A stretch of 64,000 nt of DNA from Lactuca virosa (taxonomy: Eukaryota > Streptophyta > Magnoliopsida > Asterales > Asteraceae). The translations under genes were made by a program, and so were the position numbers. Position 1 is the first letter of the stretch. Each line of letters begins with the position of its first letter. Below are positions 47,779 through 60,704 of this stretch, in pieces. Under the pieces are notes generated by a model. The model did no database searches, had not been told where the DNA came from, and saw nothing but the letters and a program-made list of their open reading frames with translations. The stretch spans positions 71,968,704 to 72,032,703 of the forward strand of contig CAKMRJ010005745.1 of NCBI GenBank assembly GCA_928212115.1. The letters are read 5' to 3'.

Positions 47779-50700
47779 ATGGCAAGAACCCGCAGTGGAG
47801 CCGGGAATACAAATGGGAACAGAAACCAACCCCCAGTGATTGAGCAAATACCGGTTGTGGTAGCCGCTGCTGAGCCAATAACAATGGCCGGAGTGCAAGC
47901 GATGATTCAGGCGATGTTACATCGTAAAATGGAGGAAACCAGACGTTTGCTCCAACAGAATCGAGAGGAAGCTACCATACCAATCGAACAGCCCGAGTTG
48001 AACGAAGGGCAGTCTGAGGAGGGGAACTACAGTGGGACCGTTGGTCAACCCAACCCACCAATAGTTCGACAAAACAACCAGGATGACGGAGTCGAGAGGA
48101 ATGGATGCAAGTACAAGGATTTTCTGACTTGCAAACCATCGACTTTCGCTGGAAAGGAAGATCCGATCGGGGTCATGGATTGGATCTCGGAGATGGAGTT
48201 AGCTTTCATGACCTGTGGTTGCAGAGGCAAACTACAGACCACATTTGCAGTGCGTCAGTTCCGAGGAGGCGCTGTGCGTTGGTGGAATACCCTGGGGAAG
48301 ACCTTGAGCCCCAATGAGCCCCTGCAGCTGACATGGGCGGAGTTTTTAGTACAATTCAAGCGCAAGTACTGCTCAACCCAAAACTTGCTCGAGCTAGAGA
48401 ACCAATTTCTGACCCTGAAAAAGGGAAGCATGTCAATCGATGAATACACGAACAACTTCACATAAAAGATGGATTTTGCCTTGCGTCTTGTCCCGGATGA
48501 GCTGACGAAGATCGACAAGTACGCTAAGGGACTCCCATGGGAATATGCAGTGCCAGTGCGTCAGGCACATACTCTGGAAGCAGCTATCTCGGCTGCCAAA
48601 TCTGTGGAGGATATGATTAAAGGAAGGGCTGCCAGTAAGGTTGAGGTTGGCGAGAAGAGAAAATTTGAGGGGTCTGCTAAACCCAACAAAAAGAATAGTA
48701 AGTTCAGTTCCAAGAAGTTTGGAGGAGGAGGGAACGAAGCAAAATGGTGCGAGAAGTGCAAGAAGAAGCACTCGGGAAAATGTAGCGAGGAAGTGACCTG
48801 CTACAAGTGTGGGAAAACGGGGCACTATGCCAATGAGTGCACCATCAACAAGAGGGTGTGCTACGAGTGCCGTGAAGAAGGGCATATTGCTAAGGATTGC
48901 CCGAAGAAGAAAGACGCGGCAAGGCCCAACATTCCGCCGAAGCCGAAGGCGAGAGCCTTCCAGATGACGCTCGAGGCTGCGAAGGAGGCAGCAGACGTCG
49001 CTTCAGGTACTTTTCTTGTAAATGGATTGCCTGCCAATATACTATTTGATTCCGGAGCCAACTACTCCTTTGTATCGCATAAATTTGGAGGGAAATTAGC
49101 ATTGCCTGTAGAAAAACTTGATAATGCCCTAATTGTGGAAGTTGCCAGTGGCAAGTTCGTACCTGTTAGTAACCGTATTAGGAACATCGTCATCGACCTA
49201 AACGAAAACGAATTCCAAGAAGAGCTATTACCCATAGAGTTGAACGGTTTCGATATCGTTGTGGGTATGGATTGGCTTAGCGCCAAAAATGCTGAGATTC
49301 AATGCCGAAATAAGATAGTAAGGGTAAACCCACCCATAAAAGAGTCATTTATGGTGTACGGGGACAAACGCCGAGTAAATTCTGGAATCATCTCCCTGAT
49401 GAAAGCCATAAAATGTTTGTCCAAGGGATGTGCATCATACTTGGCATTTGTTATCGATGCTAAGAAAGAAAAGAAGGAGGTGCAAAATATACCGGTCGTG
49501 TGTGATTATCCGGAGGTCTTTTCGGAAGATTTTCCTGGATTACCGCCTGATAGACAAGTGGAGTTTCGGATAGACTTGTTACCAGGTACAACACCGATAA
49601 CAAAGGCACCTTACCGATTGGCACCGACAGAGATGAAGGAGCTCATGACGCAACTTCAGGAGCTGTTGGACAACGGTTTCATTCGAACTAGTTCATCAAC
49701 ATGGGGAGCTCCGGTGCTATTCGTAAAGAAGAAAGACAGAAGCATGAGGATGTGCATAGACTACAGAGAGCTGAACAAGGCAACGGTAAAGAACAAGTAC
49801 CCATTGCCGAGGATTGATGACCTATTCGATCAGCTGCAAGGTTCGAGCTATTTCTCAAAGATCGATCTTAGGTCAGGATATCATCAGCTGAAAATGAGAG
49901 ATCAGGATATTGAGAAGACTGCATTCAGAACGAGATATGGACACTACGAGTTCTTGGTTATGTCGTTTGGACTAACCAATGCTCCAACAGCATTCATGGA
50001 TTTGATGAACAGGGTTTGTAAACCATTCCTCGATAAATCCGTAATAGTGTTCATCGACGACATTCTGATCTACTCGAAAAGCCAGGAAGAGCATGGCAAG
50101 CATCTACGAGAGGTGTTGGAGGTATTGAAGAAGGAGAAGCTATATGCAAAGTTCTCCAAATGTGATTTTTGGATCCGAGAAGTCCAATTCTTGGGTCATG
50201 TGGTTAACCAGGAGGGAATAATGGTTCACCCAACAAAAATCGAAGCTGTAATGAAGTGGGAACGTCCAAAGAGTCCCACAGAGATTCGAAGCTTTCTAGG
50301 ATTAGCCAGATATCACCGATGATTTATCCAAGACTTTTCTTCGATAGCTGCTCCATTGACAGCGTTGACCCACAAAGGAGCTACATATACGTGGAATGAG
50401 AAAAACAAAGAGGCATTCGAGAAGCTAAAGAAGAAGTTATGCGAAGCACCGATTCTTTCTCTACCCGATGGAGCTGAAGACTTCGCGGTGTATAGCGATG
50501 CGTCGGGAGTCGGGTTGGGTTGTGTTCTGACCCAAAGAGAAAAGGTGATAGCATATGCCTCTCGACAATTGAAAGAGCACGAAAAAAACTACCCCACTCA
50601 TGATTTGGAGTTGGCAGCAGTACTTTTTGCCTTGAAGATATGAAGGCATTACCTCTATGGCACGAAGTGCAAGCTTTTCACTGATCATAAGAGTCTCCAG

Positions 50701-52314
50701 TATCTCTTTAATCAGAAGGAATTGAACATGAGACAACGACGCTGGCTGGAGTTACTCAAGGACTACGACTGTGAGATACTTTACCACCCTGGTAAAGCAA
50801 ATGTTGTCGCTGATTCTCTCAGTCGAAAATTCAACCTTGAGAGAAAATGGCCAACAGCGTTGAGAATAGAAGTTGTCTCAATGATTGTGGAAAGTATCAG
50901 GAAAGCTCAAGAAGAAGATTCAGAGAAGAATGACCGAAAGGAAGAACGTTTGGGCAAAACGTTAGTGTTCGGTACAAACAATCAAGGACTAAAGGTATTC
51001 CAAGATCGGATTTGGGTACCTAAGACAGGAGGAGTAAGAGAACTTCTGATGGAAGAAGCGCACAAGACCATGTACTCAATTCATGCCGGTAGCACTAAAA
51101 TGTATAGGGACCTAAAACCCTACTACTGGTGGCCGACGATGAAGCTCGATTTTGCGAAGTATGTGGCCGAGTGTGTAACATGTGCGAGAGTTAAGGCACA
51201 CCATCAGAAACCATACGAGAGTTTAGAACCATTACCTGTACCCATGGGTAAATGGGAAAACATCACCATGGATTTTGTGACTAAACTGCCCAGGACGAAG
51301 AACGGACACGACATGATTTGGGTGGTCGTGGATCGTTTCACTAAGAGTGCACACTTCATAGCAGCCAACGAGAGGTGGTCTATGGATAAGCTTGCAAATG
51401 CTTACGTGAAGGAAGTGGTAAGACTACATGGTGTTCCTCTAACGATTGTATCAGATCGTGATAGTCGTTTTACATCAAGGTTTTGGAGAAGCCTACAAGA
51501 GGAATTGGGTACGAAGTTATGTTTAAGTACTGCTTATCATCCGCAGACTGATGGTCAGAGCGAAAGAACGATACAAACACTCGAAGATATGCTGAGAGCA
51601 TGTACCCTAGAGTTCCAAGGGAACTGGGATGAGCACTTACCTTTGGTAGAATTTTCCTACAACAACAGTTTCCAATCGAGCATCAAGATGGCACCCTATC
51701 AAGCTTTGTACGGACAGAAGTATCGTACGCCATCTTGTTGGCTTGAGGCTGGGGAAAAGCAGTTTATGGGCCCCGAGATAGTCCATGAGACTGCTGAAAA
51801 GTTGAAAGTAATCAGGGAGAGGATGTTAGCAGCTCAAGATCGTCAGAAGAGCTATGCTGACAAGAAAAGACGACCGATGACCTTCGAAGTTGGGGATTCG
51901 ATTTTGCTTAAAGTCTCACCGTGGAAGGGACTTATAAGATTCGGGAAACGAGGAAAGTTGAGTCCAAGGTTTATTGGACCGTTTAAAGTTCTTCAGAAGA
52001 TTGGGAACCAAGCTTACAAGACCGAATTACCCGAAGAACTAGATGGTATTCATAACACTTTCCATGTGTGTTATTTGAGGAAATTCACGAGAGAAGTTCC
52101 CGACATAATTCCAATCTCAGAGTTAAGAATGGATGAGAATAAGAGGCTGATCGAAGAGCACGAGGCAATTGTTGACCGTAAGACTAAAAAGTTACGACGC
52201 AAGATGGTCGACTTAGTGCTAGTCCGATGGAAACATTCGAATGGGCCGAATCTCACTTGGGAAACAGAAAGTGACATGATGAGTCGCTACCCACATATGT
52301 TTGCTAACGCATGA
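47779..52314 (+). pseudogene. Ty3 gag-pol polyprotein, three stops in one frame
   Basis: A single 1512-codon frame, stop codons included, without any frameshift. Gag comes first, with two CCHC knuckles (residues 341-354 CYKCGKTGHYANEC and 361-374 CYECREEGHIAKDC). Protease follows with DSGA at 424, then reverse transcriptase with FIDD at 758-761 and RNase H with Asp907 (YSDAS). Integrase has a zinc finger (His1102, Cys1132, Cys1135) and the catalytic triad D1165, D1226, E1262 with DD35E spacing. The end (VLVRWKHSNGPNLTWETE, about 1480-1500) looks like the chromodomain that directs Tekay-type chromoviruses to heterochromatin. Stops: TAA at residue 229 (48463), TGA at 848 (50320, where Arg is usual) and TGA at 955 (50641, where Trp is usual). 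All catalytic residues survive, but no full product can form. Confidence 0.95.
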
Positions 52315-52348
52315 TTCCGGGACGGAATCATCCTAAGGGGGAGAGAAT

Positions 52349-54784
52349 TGTAATGCCCGTGTTTCAGGGCTAAGCATTTTAGATGATGTAATAGTCTAGG
52401 TCAACTATTGTAACTCTTTTTGAAATAATAAAGATGAAATAATTGAGTATTATGTGAATTATGTGTATTTGTGTGCTTATTACTTATTTATAAATGTGTA
52501 AAAAATAAAGAATAAAAATAGGCGTCAAAATTAAAGTGTGAGATAATCCCAATATCTTTACATAAAGTTGTAGTGGTCGAAACAAGGATCCCGTGGATAT
52601 AAACAACGCCGAAATCCGAGTTATAACGAAGAAGTTATGACCCATTGAAGTTTCACGACGGAACCGGCACGACACCGGGAAGCGTAAATAGTGAATTTAC
52701 GATAGAGCGAGTTTTCGTAGAATACGTTAAACCGAGAGCGTCAATGAAAAGAACGCCCAAATCTGACTTCGAATGAAGAAGTTATGACTTTTCGAAGTTT
52801 CGACTTAGCAGTGTACAGCCCGAAGTTCGAATATTAGATCGAGCGGTTTTTTAGCCGACATAACCTAAACAAGAATCGAAGATCTCGTTATTAGTAGCAT
52901 AACGATAAAAAGACAGACGAAAACGGACGTCGGATGAAGAAGTTATGAATTTTTAACGACCAATCCTGTCCCGGCCTGTTAAAAATATAAATTTAAAATA
53001 AAGTCAAAATTAGCCGACGGAGTCTAAACGAAAGTTGTAGAGTGCGTTCCCGCCTTCGAGTGGATATAAAGAACGTAAAAAACGGAGCTCGTATGAGGAG
53101 GATACGAAATTTTGAAGTTTGGAATCGAAATCACGAAGTCTGATGCGAGATGGATGACGTTGCCTCATCACAGCCGTCCATTGCTGACCGCAGAGCACCC
53201 TTCGGATCACGCCACGTTGCCTCGCTTCGCCCTATGCCCTACGTCCAAGGTTGGTACGCCCAGCGTACCTTCGGTTCTTATCCTCTTCCGGTGTGCGAGA
53301 CAGCTGGACGCAGCTGGACCTTATCCGAAGCTACGCCCAGCGTAGCTGTGCTGAACGCCCAACGTTCGTCCGAGCTGCTGGCCCTATAAAAGGATGTGAA
53401 TTCTTTCGAAAATTTCACACCAAATCACTTCTCTCTCTAAACTACTTTCTCTCTCTAAGGGTTTTAACCCCCCTAAACCCTAGGAAAAACCCCTAGCACC
53501 CAAAGGAAGCCCCGAGGCTCCCGGAGTCCCGAGAAAAAGGGTCTTTCGGTTCGGAAACGTTGCTCCAAGCGAAGCCCGGTTTTCTTTAAAATCCGCTGTA
53601 AGTGAGCTATACCTATGAAATTTTTAATATAGCTTTTAAATAATTATAGTAATGTTATTAGGTCCTTAAAATAATTATTTGGGCTATTATTATGAGTTAT
53701 ATTGAGTGTTATTTAACGCTTATATAATAGTAATAATAGCTAGACTATTAATTAGTCGCGGTTAACGTTAAAACTAAACCCTAGTGGTATTGATACTAGG
53801 TTTTGTCGAGGGAAAATTATTTTGAGATAACAAAGTGTTGTTCAAGTGCAGAGTCACCACCTTTCAGGTGAGTGCATAGTTACTTTCAGCTTACACATAG
53901 ATATGAAGTATTTTATATAAATTACGTGCTGTGTGTGCATATTATCTGTATACTTTCTATCTATGCTGTATGAACGATTTTATACATGTTTTAAATGATT
54001 TAAACTGTATATGTATTTTATATCTACAAAATGTGTTGGGTAAAACATGGGTAGATGTAATAGTTGCTGTGTGACAAAATAAAATAATGAGAGGCCTCGT
54101 TATAGATGTTATTGATGATCCAGTCATCTAGCGGAGTATAGATGACGACCACGGACTATTCTAGACAGTCCAGTGGAACGCTAGCAGGCTCGCAACCTGT
54201 AGGTGTTTATTTGAACTGTGTGTTTACCAGCAGTACTCCATCCCCTACATGGTTGCCTTATTTGACATGAATTGCTGAGGAATCCCCGAAGCATGTGTTG
54301 TCACCCCGAAGAAAGTCCTTAGACTAGGTCCCTTGTGTTAGATGTTGTAGGGACGTAAAGTGAGGATAACGGGAACGGGTAATCGGGTTTGTTTGGTTTG
54401 ATAAAGTTAATAAACTTATTTATTGTGGGTTGAAAACCCTATGTGCTCACCAGGCTCCCAAGCCTGACCCACTCAGTTTCTTGTATTACAGGTAGTGGCG
54501 CATGAGCATAGATGTTTGGATGAGAGATAAGGGATTATAGTCCTGTAAATACGAAATAATGTAGTAAGGCTTATGTTGTACTGTTTATGCTTTTGATCTG
54601 TATCGAACATGACATCCCGAGTCTTCTAATGAAATACATTTCTTTGGAAATGCTTTTGATAAATCTTTATCATATTTTATTTTGGGACAAATTCCGCACC
54701 ACTTTTATTTAAAATGTTACTCTGATTTTCAAACAAGCATAAACAAAATCGGTCTTTTCTGGCCGTGAAAATGGGGATGTGGCA
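52349..54784 (+). repeat. 3' LTR of the Ty3 element
   Basis: 2436 bp, starting TGTAATGCCC (TGTAACGCCC in the other copy) and ending GGGGATGTGGCA. The TATA box CTATAAAAGG lies at 53384-53393, and the hairpins recur at 53253, 53330 and 53353. Confidence 0.95.
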
Positions 54785-54789
54785 TTCTT

Positions 54790-55359
54790 GAATAGTTCAA
54801 GTTCACTCAAACCCTATTGGCAAGCAAGGTCTATGTGTGCTCACATCTTGGAGATGAAGTCACATATTGACAAGCCGGGAGAGTTGGGTGTCAAAGTCTT
54901 GAGAAAGTTGGTTGTTCAATCACTTTCTAAGTCACATAGTGAGTTTCCTTTGGGACTACTATGAAACAAACTATGACATGAACCTTAATGATCTTATCTA
55001 TTTGCTTGGGTGCTGCTGAATCAGCAATGATTTGGAGCACTGGTAAAGCAAATTTGATTAGAAGATCAACTTCCCAAACTACCATGTACATTGACAATGG
55101 TAACATTGGATATCCAGAAAAGCTTTCTCTTCCCAATGGAAAGGGATCGGCCATAGTCAACTCGGTTGACCAAATGGTAAAGAGAAAGGCTAAGTCTGAG
55201 ATAGTCCCATGTACCATTACCAAAGAGTCCATATGTTTCTATTGCCAAAGGAAGGGGAATTGGTTGCGAAGCTGCCCTAACTACCTGAAGGATCTGAGAG
55301 AAGGAAGAATCAAAAAGTTTGACTCTGCTTCAAGATCAAGCAAAGGGAAGGAAGCTTAA
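54790..55359 (+). pseudogene. Copia-like gag, second part
   Basis: After the Ty3 insertion the gag continues in pieces. One frame has CAHILEMKSHIDKPGELGV, then another has AAESAMIWSTGKANL and a knuckle CFYCQRKGNWLRSC (about 55239-55280), followed by PNYLKDLREGRIK and a stop at 55357-55359. The knuckle has Asn where His should bind zinc. An in-frame TAG lies just after the Ty3 junction, and at least two frame changes occur. The pieces match copia gag in kind and order. The gene is dead. Confidence 0.72.
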
Positions 55360-58300
55360 AAGAAGAGTATGTTGAATCTGATCGCGAAGATGGATTTCAA
55401 TCGCATGGTTCGAAGATCGGATTCTTGAGCTACTACTTAGAAGTTATGATAGATTGCTAGGAAATATGTAATAGCATAGTTTTTCATTTAAAGTTGCATT
55501 GTAAGGAAAAAGTTTTTCCGCATTTATAAATAAATAAAATCTTGTTTTATTTTATTATATCTCCTTGCAATGGCATTTGTGAAAAATTTATGTTTGTATG
55601 TTTCTAGCAATAATGGAAATATGAATTTGATTCTTTCATTTGTGGTAGTGTCTAAATTTACCAAATAAGGAAAGATTCTCATCACCCAAGTTTTCAGTTG
55701 GACAGAAACTTGGAATCGTGCAAGTCGTATGATGAATGAGAATTTTCATCTTTGGAAAATTAAGACTAATTCCTTGTTCACATGTATATGTGAGTCAAGT
55801 GAAGGACAAAGGGATCGAGTACACATTCTTGTGCACTGGTCAAGTCCACCACAAAAGATCGATAAGACTATTCGTCATGATTTACTAAAGTTTAGTAAAT
55901 ATGGTTATACTTACAAGTTTAAGTATAATTCTGAAGCATTGGAAAAGTTTCGATGTATGGCAGAACGAATCAGAAGAATCAAATTTGGCAGAAAGATAAA
56001 AGTTTCTCAAATCTGAAAAGATGGGAGAGTACTTTAGTATCATGTTTTATGATCATCTTAATGATTGTGAGACCATATCACAATTCATCCTCTAGGGACA
56101 TCTTAGTGCATTCTTATGGCTAAGAAGAGGAGTCATGAATTAGTGAAATGGTTAAATCAAGAAGGTGATACATACTTCGTTCCAAAAACAAGTCTTAGAG
56201 TCATACTCCAAGATTGTAATTTGAGTGACACATCTTAAAGAAGGTTTATTAACACTTGTCAAATGTAAGAGTAAAATGTGTCCTACTCTTGTACATTTGA
56301 AATTGGTAAGTTGTGATGTTTTGGATAAAACAGAGACCAACTTAGGCCAATTGTGTGAAGTGTTTGTCTTGATAAGAATCCGCACTATCTCTTGAATATT
56401 TGTTTGTCAAGGAATGGGTCTTGGCAAGAAAGTCTTATATGTCAAGAGGACAGTGGGAGTCTAAAAGATCTTGAAAGAGTCTAATCTAGAATAAAACCTG
56501 TAGTTTATCACTAGCACACGACTTGAGGTTTATAACCTATCGTGTTGACATATTCCTATTTCTGTGCCCATTCCAGTTAAAGTTGGCTTTGCATATGAGT
56601 TCTGAGAGTTCTCAATTGGTTGCATAACAACTTGGAAGCAATGACATGCCCTTGTGCTGCCAGGTGGCAATAAGTTAAGACTGCACAAGTTCAATCCATA
56701 TGAGTTTGGATTTGTCACTAACCTTGTCTTGTGATTATGGTTTTGACAAATTCACATGGATAGGAACACATACACCATAAAATCTATGTGTCATAAGGTT
56801 TCTCTCCGATTCATGAAAATGATGGTGAGGAAACGCTTTCACTAAGTAGATAGCAATTGTGATATTTGCATTCTCAAAGTCGTTAGTGGAGCGCGTGTGG
56901 TTAACCGGCACACTAACATAGACTTGTGAGAAATGGAAAAGGTCTAAACAATTGAGACTATGATTACGACATCCCTTTTCATAGTTCTAAAATTGTTTAG
57001 ACACACATGTGAGCTATCTAAGGAAAGGTGTATGATTTTGATAAAGGTTTATCAAAGCATCTCGTATCAGAAATTTGAACTTTGGTAAGAAAGTCAATAA
57101 AGTATTGATTTTAGAAGTCCAGCTGATTTCTGAGTACATGTCAAAGCTAGTGGGAGCATAAGTGTTATGCTAATAATCATCATGTTAGTGGGAGCATGAT
57201 AATTATGATAAGTGTTGCAAGTTAGCAAGGTTAATTATAGAAAACAAAAAGTTTCAATTGGGAAAAAGTTGTTTTGCTATAATTAAGGGAGAGCAAATTA
57301 TACTTCATTTCAAATCTAAAAGCTTAGATCGTGAGATTTTAATCAAATTTAGTCAAGTATATATATGAATTTTATGTTGGAATGGTTCAACATAAGGAAA
57401 TTCTATATATGGGAACATTATTTGCGTTCGAAAATTCGATTATGATTACGCATCCCTTTTCATAATCTGAATTATGAGAGCATGGCAAATAGAAATAGAA
57501 ATATTATAGCAAAAGACTGGTCTAGTATCATGTCTTTATGTGAGACATCATGAATCGTGTCCCATATGCTTCGGATATAGGATCGATTGCATGTGCTATA
57601 ATATTCATCTGTTCTAAATTTTTCCAAATGCCTAGAGCATTAAGTGGGAAAAAGCACTAGAACTGGATATGACTAATTTAATTAAACAATTGTCGAGGAC
57701 AATCTAAGGTTTACCAAAGATTGGTTGCTCAGGGACAGTTGGAAGTATGGTGTAAATTTTTGGAGAGGACCAGATTGAGATATTCTAAAAGGAGGCAACT
57801 CTTGTTCAGAAGTGATAGTTAAAATGAGAATATGAAAATATTCCCATAGGTGGAAGTTATTCATTAAATCTGTGTAAGATTAGGAAACTTAATGCAAGAA
57901 GGATGTTCAAAGCAATGTACTTTGAATTTGAGACTTCATTTCCATGGAATGTTCTCCATTGGAATACTCTGTAATGACTGTTAACAAGTCTTTGTGACTT
58001 TGTGCATAATCATTACAAGAGGATCAGTGCATATAAGTTTAAAATCTATCAGATTTAGGTAAATGGCAGGAATTTGGAATTCTTGCATTTGCGGTAAGGA
58101 TTTGAGATTGTGAAATGAGAATCATTGGAATTATGTTCAATCGATCTATTTCACAAAGTAAAGATCATAGACAAACTTAGTGTGCATACTTGGTGTATGG
58201 CATAACTAATGTTTGGAAAAACATAGTGTGCGTACTTGGTGTATGGCATGACTAGTGTTTAGAAAACATAGTGTACATGCTTGGAGCATGGGACAACTAT

Positions 58301-59205
58301 TGTTTTAATTCAAGTGTTAAGTTGATAAATTTGAAACATTATGAAATGAATAATGTGTAATCAATATGGTGATAAATAAAAGGTGTTCTATTTATATTCA
58401 TAAGTTCTAAGACCATATTGGATTCGATTATTCTTGTGTTTCACTTTGCATGTTTTGACTTCTAGAATAACTAGGTCGTTCTTCCTGAATGAATAATTTG
58501 TTTAAACCATCCACAGTCGATAATACGTTGGAAGTAGGTATTAAGGCAAAACTGTCATGAAGCTGGTTTGTAGATGTCCAAGGTATTGGACATAGCAAGA
58601 GTTGCTACAACACTCATGAGTGCTCATAAGTTCTGAGTATTGGATTAAACCCACGCTCATTTGACTCACTTCATGGATTTTATCACGAGTGATCATGAGA
58701 CGATAATATCTTATATTCTTCAAACCTAGAGATATGAGTTGTTGCCTATGAGTTGGTTATACATTGATTGTACGAAAACGCATTGGTAACTCGATGTTAT
58801 AAAACGTGCCTTTGTGTATGATTCAACAAGTAGTAGAACAAGCTTATGAGTCGAATTTTATCCATTCCTTTTACCCTTAAAGGGATAAAAGCGATATCTG
58901 TTGGCCCCTCGATGATTTAGTGATGACAGCCCGAAGTGCTTGGCCAAGCCTGGACTGATTTGATTTGTTCAATTAGTCGGTCGTCATAAATCGGAAATCG
59001 GGAAACAACAAATGGACAGAGAGAATGATTATAATCCATGTCTCAGTCCATATGATCTCTAGAATGGAGGAATATATGATCCCTTATCTAATGGACGCGT
59101 CATTGATTTGTTCAGAGTTCGACAACAACTTTTAAGATCTACGATTGCTAGTCGGGTTTTGGAGTCATACACAATAATAGTTTTAGACTTATCCAAGTGG
59201 GAGAC
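55360..59205 (+). pseudogene. Degenerate copia pol region
   Basis: Only scraps are readable. KFSKYGYTYKFKYNSEALEK (about 55885-55945) resembles the integrase core of copia. A VYQRLVAQGQ-like phrase near 57710 resembles the start of reverse transcriptase. No catalytic motif such as YVDD is found, and frames are short throughout. The GTTAACCGGCACAC motif recurs at about 56890. The purine tract ends the region. Confidence 0.5.
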
Positions 59206-59960
59206 TGTTGGATTAGTGTCTAAGTCCATAACTATAATTGGTATGTACTTGACCCGATTGGCATGGTCCATTTGGGTTGCATGGCATCGGAACAACTTGG
59301 ATAGACTTTTGTGAGAAAAAGGATATTTATGATTTGTTAATATATTATAAGTTCTAATATATTAATATGAAATCATATTATTTAATTAGTATTGATCAAG
59401 AATTAATTTGGAATTAATTTTGTGATCAAAAGGAGACTAATTAAATATATGGGGATTGATTGTGTAAATCATTCATTCTTATATATGTGGGCTTATGATC
59501 CATAGTTCTTCATGTTGGGCTAAACCCATGGAGTAACCCATGGATACTCCATGGAGGTTTTAATCCATGGAGCATGAAGAATATGGAAAGACATGAGTTA
59601 CATGGTGTAACCCTAATAGCCACAATATATAAGGACCCCATGGCCCTACACATGAGGGCTAGCCGATTTGAGCATAAGAACTTCTCTCTCAAGTTATTCC
59701 AAGTTGTTGGTGGTGTTGTGTGAACCATTTGAGGTGTCATAATTGAGGCACTAGGCTCTTAAGCTCCATGGAATCAAGCTACAACATCAAGAGGTATGTC
59801 ATTCTACTAGATTCTTGTAGTATAGTTGCTTCATATTATGCTAGTTAGGATGAAACCTTGGAATATTGAATATTTGCATGTATAATAGAGAAAACATAGA
59901 TCCAAGGTTTATAGGGTTGCATGTACACCATAGGAGTGTTAGAATGCTCAAAACCCTTCA
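59206..59960 (+). repeat. 3' LTR of the copia-like element
   Basis: 755 bp, preceded by the purine tract AAGTGGGAGAC and followed by duplication CAAAC. Confidence 0.93.
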
Positions 59961-59965
59961 CAAAC

Positions 59966-60704
59966 TGCCAACAAAAAGGTCACAATAAGGTCTCTTGCAA
60001 AAATCCCAAGGTGATCCCTGAACCAAAACCAAAGAAGAAAATGGGAAGGCCTAAGTTGGATCCTAATCTTACCCATTGTAGAAGAGGTGGAAGGGGAGGA
60101 AGAGGTGGAAGAGGAGGTGGTATAGGCAATAGAGGTGGTAGAGGTGAGATGGGGGAAGTATAAATGGACCACAGTTTGAGGTTAAACCCGAGTATGAGGT
60201 TAAACCTGATGTTGAGGTTAAACCCGAGTATGAGGTTAAACCTGATGTTGAGGTCGAACCTGATGTTGAGGTTAAACCTGATGTTGTGGATGAGGGGGTG
60301 GAATTGATATATCATATATGGATATAATAGTAAGTTCCATTCTAAATTTGAGGTCATCAAACTATAGTGATGCTGAAATAATGTCTGCTCTTGGAATTAA
60401 TGAATCTCAATTGAAGGAGTTTGGATCTTTAAATGTGGTGAGTGTTTATTTTTAAGGGCATTACAAATCAAAGCCAATTTTTAAAATTATTTGTTTTTTT
60501 ATTCAGGAAACCAATGTTCAAGAAGAGACTCAAAAAGTACCAGTGACTGAAGAAGAGGTCAATGTTCAAGAAGAGACTCAGAATGATGAGGATACCCAAG
60601 AAATCATGAGAAGGAACACCCAAGAAAGCAGGATGAGGAACACCCAACAAATCAGGAGGAGGAAGCCATCAGAGAGGATAACTGAGTTGAAGTTGAAGAA
60701 GTAG
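59966..60704 (+). pseudogene. MuDR-type transposase, C-terminal part
   Basis: The zinc knuckle begun before the insertion resumes at once with CQQKGHNKVSC, then basic PKPKKKMGRPK and a Gly-Arg-rich stretch (about 60080-60150). A one- or two-base shift near 60160 moves the frame into an acidic repeat of EVKPEYEVKPDV units (60178-60290). A GT-AG intron (about 60439-60507) leads to a last exon rich in Gln and Glu, ending RKPSERITELKLKK with stop 60702-60704, a typical tail for this transposase group. A TAA at 60161-60163 and another after the repeat break the frame. Confidence 0.8.

Larger units (their letters stand above)
45033..54784 (+). mobile_element. Complete Ty3 chromovirus (Tekay/Del-like), 9.75 kb
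   Basis: LTRs of 2403 and 2436 bp are flanked by duplication TTCTT (45028-45032 and 54785-54789). One gag-pol frame has the order protease, RT, RNase H, integrase, and a C-terminal chromodomain-like segment. The purine tract AAGGGGGAGAGAAT adjoins the 3' LTR. Confidence 0.95.
42472..59960 (+). mobile_element. Copia-like LTR element, 17.5 kb including a Ty3 insertion
   Basis: The LTRs 42472-43248 and 59206-59960 are nearly identical. Duplication CAAAC lies at 42467-42471 and 59961-59965, inside the transposase knuckle. The PBS follows the left LTR and the purine tract AAGTGGGAGAC precedes the right one. Without the Ty3 insertion it is about 7.7 kb with only wrecked gag and pol. Confidence 0.93.
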
